From Pseudomonas sp. 8Z (GTDB lineage: Bacteria > Pseudomonadota > Gammaproteobacteria > Pseudomonadales > Pseudomonadaceae), in contig NZ_LR733826.1 of NCBI RefSeq assembly GCF_902506535.1, positions 1 to 64,000 on the forward strand: a stretch of DNA of 64,000 bases, given 5' to 3'. Below the pieces are notes generated by a model, which did not search any database, was not told the origin of the DNA, and was given only the letters and a program-made list of their open reading frames with translations. Below, piece by piece: positions 61,018 to 64,000 of this stretch (positions within the stretch are counted from its first letter, which is position 1; the number at the start of each line of letters is the position of its first letter). The position numbers were made by a program, and so were the translations under genes.

Positions 61018-62385
61018 TCAGGCGTGGTTCAGATACCAGCGCCAATCCTGCTCGCCCACTTCGCCCATGAACTGGCGAAACTCGGCCCATTTGATCGCCA
61101 GGAACACCTTGAGGAAGTCTTCGCCCAGCGCTTCGCGCGCCCAGGCTGAGCCTTCCAGGTTGCGCAGGGCGGTGAGCCAGTCGGTGGGCAGGGTTTCGCG
61201 GGCTTGCTCGTAACCGTTGCCGACGATGGCTGCCCCTGGATCGATCTGCTCGCGGATGCCTTTGTGAATGCCGGCGAGGATCGCCGCTGCCGCCAGGTAG
61301 GGGTTGGCGTCGGCGCCGCAGATGCGGTGTTCGACGTGGCGGCTGCCCGCCGGGCCGCCCGGCACCCGGAACGATACGGTGCGGTTGTTCACGCCCCAGC
61401 TCTTGGCCAGCGGCGCGTAGCTGTTGGCCTGGAAGCGGCGGAAGGAGTTGGCGTTGGGGCAGAAGATTGCCAGGGCGTCATTGAGCGTGGCCATCATGCC
61501 GCCGATGGCATGGCGCAGCAGCGGCGTGCCCTGTGGGTCTTCGCTGGCCATCAGGTTGTTGCCCTCGGCATCGGCCAGCGAGACGTGCATGTGCAGGCCG
61601 CTGCCGGCCAGGTCGCTGAACGGTTTGGCCATGAAGCAGGCCTGCAAGCCGTGTTTGTTGGCCACGCCCTTGACCAGGCGCTTGTAGCGCACGCCTTCAT
61701 CGACCGCCTGCAGCGCATCGAAACGGTGCTCTAGGGTCAGTTCGAGCTGGCCGGGGGCGTATTCGGAGATCGCCGTACGCACTGGCAAACCCTGTACTTC
61801 GCAGGCGGCGTAAAGGTCGTCGAGGAACGGCTGCACCTGCTCCAGCTCGTAGACGCCGTAGACCTGCGGCGCCTGTGGGCGCACGCCGTTCATCTGTACG
61901 GCCGGCTGCGGGCGGCCATTGGCGTCGCGCTGTTTGTCCAGTAGGTAGAACTCCAGCTCCACCGCCATCACCGGGTGGTAGCCGTCGGCCTTGAGCGCGT
62001 CGATGGCGCGCACCAGCACATGGCGCGGATCGCCCGGTGTGGCCGGCAGGCCTTGGCTCGGGTGCATGCTCACCTGCAACTGCCCGGTGGGCACTGCGCG
62101 CCAGGGTTGCAGAGTCAGGCTGCCGGGCAGCGGATAGGTCCAGCAGTCGGCGTCGGCCACTTCCCAGACCAGGCCGCTTTCCTCGACGTCCTTGCCCTGG
62201 ATGGTCAGCGACAGGATCGAACTGGGCAGTGGCCGACCGTTCTCGTAGATGGCCAGCAGTTCGTCGCGATGCAGCAGCTTGCCGCGTGGGATGCCGTTGG
62301 CGTCGAACAGCATCAGCTCGATGCTGCGCACCTCGGGGTGGCGGTCGAGAAAGTCGCGGGCTTCCTGGGGATCGGCGAATTGCAT
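61018..62385 (-). CDS. Glutamine-synthetase-family gamma-glutamylpolyamine synthetase (PuuA type)
   Basis: 455-residue ATP-dependent ligase. It has the metal-binding ELEFYLLD, SEYAPGQLEL and SGLHMHVSL motifs and the C-terminal RVPGGPAGSRHVEHRICGADANPYLAAAAILA. These are typical for the PuuA/SpuI group that glutamylates polyamines or ethanolamine, not for GlnA, which is larger in its adenylylation region. Start at 62385 (MQFADPQEARDFL). Next to an aminotransferase gene, fitting a polyamine or amine degradation unit. Confidence 0.88.
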   Translation of the reverse strand: MQFADPQEARDFLDRHPEVRSIELMLFDANGIPRGKLLHRDELLAIYENGRPLPSSILSLTIQGKDVEESGLVWEVADADCWTYPLPGSLTLQPWRAVPTGQLQVSMHPSQGLPATPGDPRHVLVRAIDALKADGYHPVMAVELEFYLLDKQRDANGRPQPAVQMNGVRPQAPQVYGVYELEQVQPFLDDLYAACEVQGLPVRTAISEYAPGQLELTLEHRFDALQAVDEGVRYKRLVKGVANKHGLQACFMAKPFSDLAGSGLHMHVSLADAEGNNLMASEDPQGTPLLRHAIGGMMATLNDALAIFCPNANSFRRFQANSYAPLAKSWGVNNRTVSFRVPGGPAGSRHVEHRICGADANPYLAAAAILAGIHKGIREQIDPGAAIVGNGYEQARETLPTDWLTALRNLEGSAWAREALGEDFLKVFLAIKWAEFRQFMGEVGEQDWRWYLNHA

Positions 62386-62422
62386 GGTGGTTCTCGCAAA
62401 AAGGGGGGGCGTAGCTGATTCC

Positions 62423-62469
62423 GTGGGAGGCGCTTCAGCGGCGACTATCGCGGCTAAAGCCCCTCCCAC
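62423..62469. repeat. GTGGGAGG palindromic hairpin repeat
   Basis: 47-base palindrome that differs by only two bases from the one at 9531-9577, placed between the aminotransferase and PuuA-type genes. Confidence 0.8.
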
Positions 62470-62485
62470 AGGCATCCTTTTGAGC

Positions 62486-63877
62486 TCACTCGCGTGCGCC
62501 GGGGATGGCCAGCAACTCGGTGAGGGCCGTATCGAGGGTTGCGATCAACTTATCCACATCTGCTGCCGTGGTGCTCGGGCAGCACAGGGTCATGTTGTGG
62601 AACGGCGTGATCAGGATGCCGCGGTTGATCAGGTACAGGTGCAGGGCCATCTGCAGTTCGTCATGGAACGCCGCCTCGGCCTCGGCGCCGGTGCGTGGCG
62701 CGGTGGCGCAGAACTGAAACTCGCAACGCGCGCCCAGTTCGGTCACCGACCAGTTCAGCCCATGTTTGCTGATCAGCGAACGGAAGCCTTCGGCCAGGCG
62801 TGCCGCCAGCGGCAGCATGTGGTCGTAGGCGGCCTGGGTCATCACCTGCTCCAGATTGGCGCGCATGCAGTGCATGGCCAGGGCGTTGGCCGACAGGGTG
62901 GTGCCCATGCCGCTGTGGCCGTGACCATGGCTTGCCTCGCTGACGCGTTGGCGGGCCTGGGTCATGGCACCGGCCATCGCTGCGCTGCAGCCGAAGATGC
63001 CGCACGGCACGCCACCGGCGATGGGCTTGCCGACCACGAAGAAGTCCGGGTCGAGGCCCCACAGGCGCGTGCAGCCGCCGATATCGGTGGAGATAGTGTG
63101 GGTTTCGTCGATGATCAGCAGGCTGCCGTACTTGCGCGTCAGCTCGCGGCATTTCTGCAGGAACCCCGGATCGGGCAACACCATGCCGATATTGGTCATC
63201 GCCGGTTCGCAGAGCAGGGCGCAGACATCGCCCTGAGCCAGCGCGGCTTCCAGCGCCTCGATATCGTTGAAGGGGATGGCGCGGCTGTGCTCGGTCAGGT
63301 CATAGGCCTGGCCGACCAGGCCCGAGCGGTGCACGGTCTGACCGTCACGGTGGCGCACCATCACGTCGTCGACGGTGCCGTGGTAGCAACCGTCGAACAC
63401 CAGCAGCGTCTTGCGCTGGGTGATGGCGCGGGCCCAGCGCAGCACGTAGCGGTTGGAGTCGGTGGCGGTGGCCGTCACCTGCCAGTACGGCAGGCCGAAG
63501 CGTTGCGCCAGCAGTTCGCCGCAGACCACGGCGTCTTCGCCGGGCAACATGGTGGTCAGGCCGTTGTTCGCTTGCTCGGCGAGTGCGCGTGCCACTGGGT
63601 CGGGCGAGTGGCCGAACATGGTGCCGGTGTCGCCCAGGCAGAAGTCGATGTACTCGTGCCCGTCCACGTCGAAGAAGCGCGCGCCCTTGGCGCGTTCGAC
63701 AAACAGCGGCACCGGGGTCGACCAATCGGCCATCCAGTGCATCGGCACGCCGCCGTACAGCGAGTGGCGGGCACGCTCGGCGAGGGCCTGCGACTTAGGA
63801 TTACGTTCGAGGAAACGGCTGCGTTCACGAGCAGCGAAGGTTTCCACAGCCGTTGCGGCGAGACCACTGGCAGTCAT
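62486..63877 (-). CDS. Class III PLP-dependent aminotransferase (HemL-like subgroup)
   Basis: 463-residue transaminase. YEYIDFCLGDTGTMFGHS-type start of the fold, the PLP-region FDGCYHGTVDD, LLIIDETHTIS with the PLP-contacting Asp, and the Schiff-base Lys in FFVVGKPIAGGVPCG. More similar in outline to the glutamate-semialdehyde mutase group than to SpuC. The start at 63877 (MTASGLAAT) has GAGG upstream; the in-frame ATG at 63907 lacks one. Together with the PuuA-type gene it suggests amine or polyamine catabolism. Confidence 0.87.
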   Translation of the reverse strand: MTASGLAATAVETFAARERSRFLERNPKSQALAERARHSLYGGVPMHWMADWSTPVPLFVERAKGARFFDVDGHEYIDFCLGDTGTMFGHSPDPVARALAEQANNGLTTMLPGEDAVVCGELLAQRFGLPYWQVTATATDSNRYVLRWARAITQRKTLLVFDGCYHGTVDDVMVRHRDGQTVHRSGLVGQAYDLTEHSRAIPFNDIEALEAALAQGDVCALLCEPAMTNIGMVLPDPGFLQKCRELTRKYGSLLIIDETHTISTDIGGCTRLWGLDPDFFVVGKPIAGGVPCGIFGCSAAMAGAMTQARQRVSEASHGHGHSGMGTTLSANALAMHCMRANLEQVMTQAAYDHMLPLAARLAEGFRSLISKHGLNWSVTELGARCEFQFCATAPRTGAEAEAAFHDELQMALHLYLINRGILITPFHNMTLCCPSTTAADVDKLIATLDTALTELLAIPGARE

Positions 63878-63911
63878 CTTGAACGCCTCGTTCGATTTTT
63901 CGCACATGGTA

Positions 63912-63927
63912 TTTTGTGATCACAAAA
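63912..63927. promoter_or_regulatory. Perfect palindrome upstream of the aminotransferase gene, copy 1
   Basis: TTTTGTGATCACAAAA, a 16-base perfect inverted repeat about 35 bases before the chosen start, likely an operator for a GntR-type or similar dimeric regulator. Confidence 0.65.
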
Positions 63928-63975
63928 GGCGCAAGTTATCGATCAAGGGGCGCATGGGTTAGCATTGACGTTTAT

Positions 63976-63987
63976 TTGTGATCACAA
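63976..63987. promoter_or_regulatory. Palindrome copy 2
   Basis: TTGTGATCACAA, identical in its 12-base core to the copy at 63912-63927 and 62 bases away centre to centre, close to six helical turns, so both could bind on one DNA face. Confidence 0.6.
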
Positions 63988-64000
63988 GTGGCGGCGATCG

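Noticed and set aside
62249..63919. 556-codon plus-strand open frame across the aminotransferase gene
   Set aside because: Runs through two real minus-strand genes and an intergenic repeat; no recognisable domain.

Overview
The window looks like chromosomal DNA from a fluorescent-type Pseudomonas, most likely of the P. mendocina / P. oleovorans (Ectopseudomonas) branch. This is inferred from GC-rich coding, the gene order of the cobalamin block, the paired DUF294-CBS / DEDD exonuclease genes, COG0523 zinc-sparing genes, and the many small palindromic intergenic repeats. No rRNA, tRNA, CRISPR array or replication origin was seen.

Layout. 1-127: edge of an IS5-family element. 216-7449: a TonB receptor, a GAF-EAL phosphodiesterase, an MHS-type transporter and a Cache-GGDEF cyclase, all on the minus strand. 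7548-7768: two gene tails fused by a deletion (LysE-type exporter and AraC regulator). 7827-21075: cobalamin block. cobG-cobH-cobI-cobJ run leftward under a B12 riboswitch; cobL-cobK and a 2Fe-2S protein run rightward. A second B12 riboswitch then precedes a TonB receptor and an ATPase / binding protein / permease ABC set. That receptor also has a perfect Zur-like box just upstream. 21135-28570: a DctB/DctD-like two-component pair followed by a sigma-54 promoter and a TAXI-TRAP transporter operon ending in DUF1850. 28861-30069: a PepSY membrane protein with a Fur-like site.

30113-38688 is a compact minus-strand catabolic cluster: DapA-like aldolase, Fe-alcohol dehydrogenase, four-carbon sugar-acid kinase, PdxA2-type dehydrogenase, SSS symporter, cytoplasmic Asp-box (sialidase-like) protein, SDR and DeoR regulator. 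The kinase-PdxA2 core is known from threonate/erythronate degradation; the rest suggests an uncharacterised upstream pathway. 38865-44094: cardiolipin synthase and two tandem BCCT transporters. 44251-45314: a composite of inverted and direct repeats trapping an IS256-type remnant. 45436-48501: sdaA, its divergent LysR regulator and a YefM-YoeB toxin-antitoxin pair with a textbook operator. 48699-50746: a small DUF2986 gene and then an AT-rich pocket with an FRG-domain protein and an unknown protein holding a Gly-Ala hexanucleotide tract.

50994-60877: housekeeping and metal-sparing genes, including folE2 and a COG0523 GTPase / DUF1826 pair diverging from a Zur box whose 17 bases are identical to the one before the cobalamin-block receptor. 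61018-63877: a PuuA-type glutamine synthetase relative and a class III aminotransferase, preceded by two perfect palindromes. Main themes are cobalamin synthesis and uptake joined to zinc control, c-di-GMP signalling, organic-acid uptake, and one apparently undescribed sugar-acid pathway.
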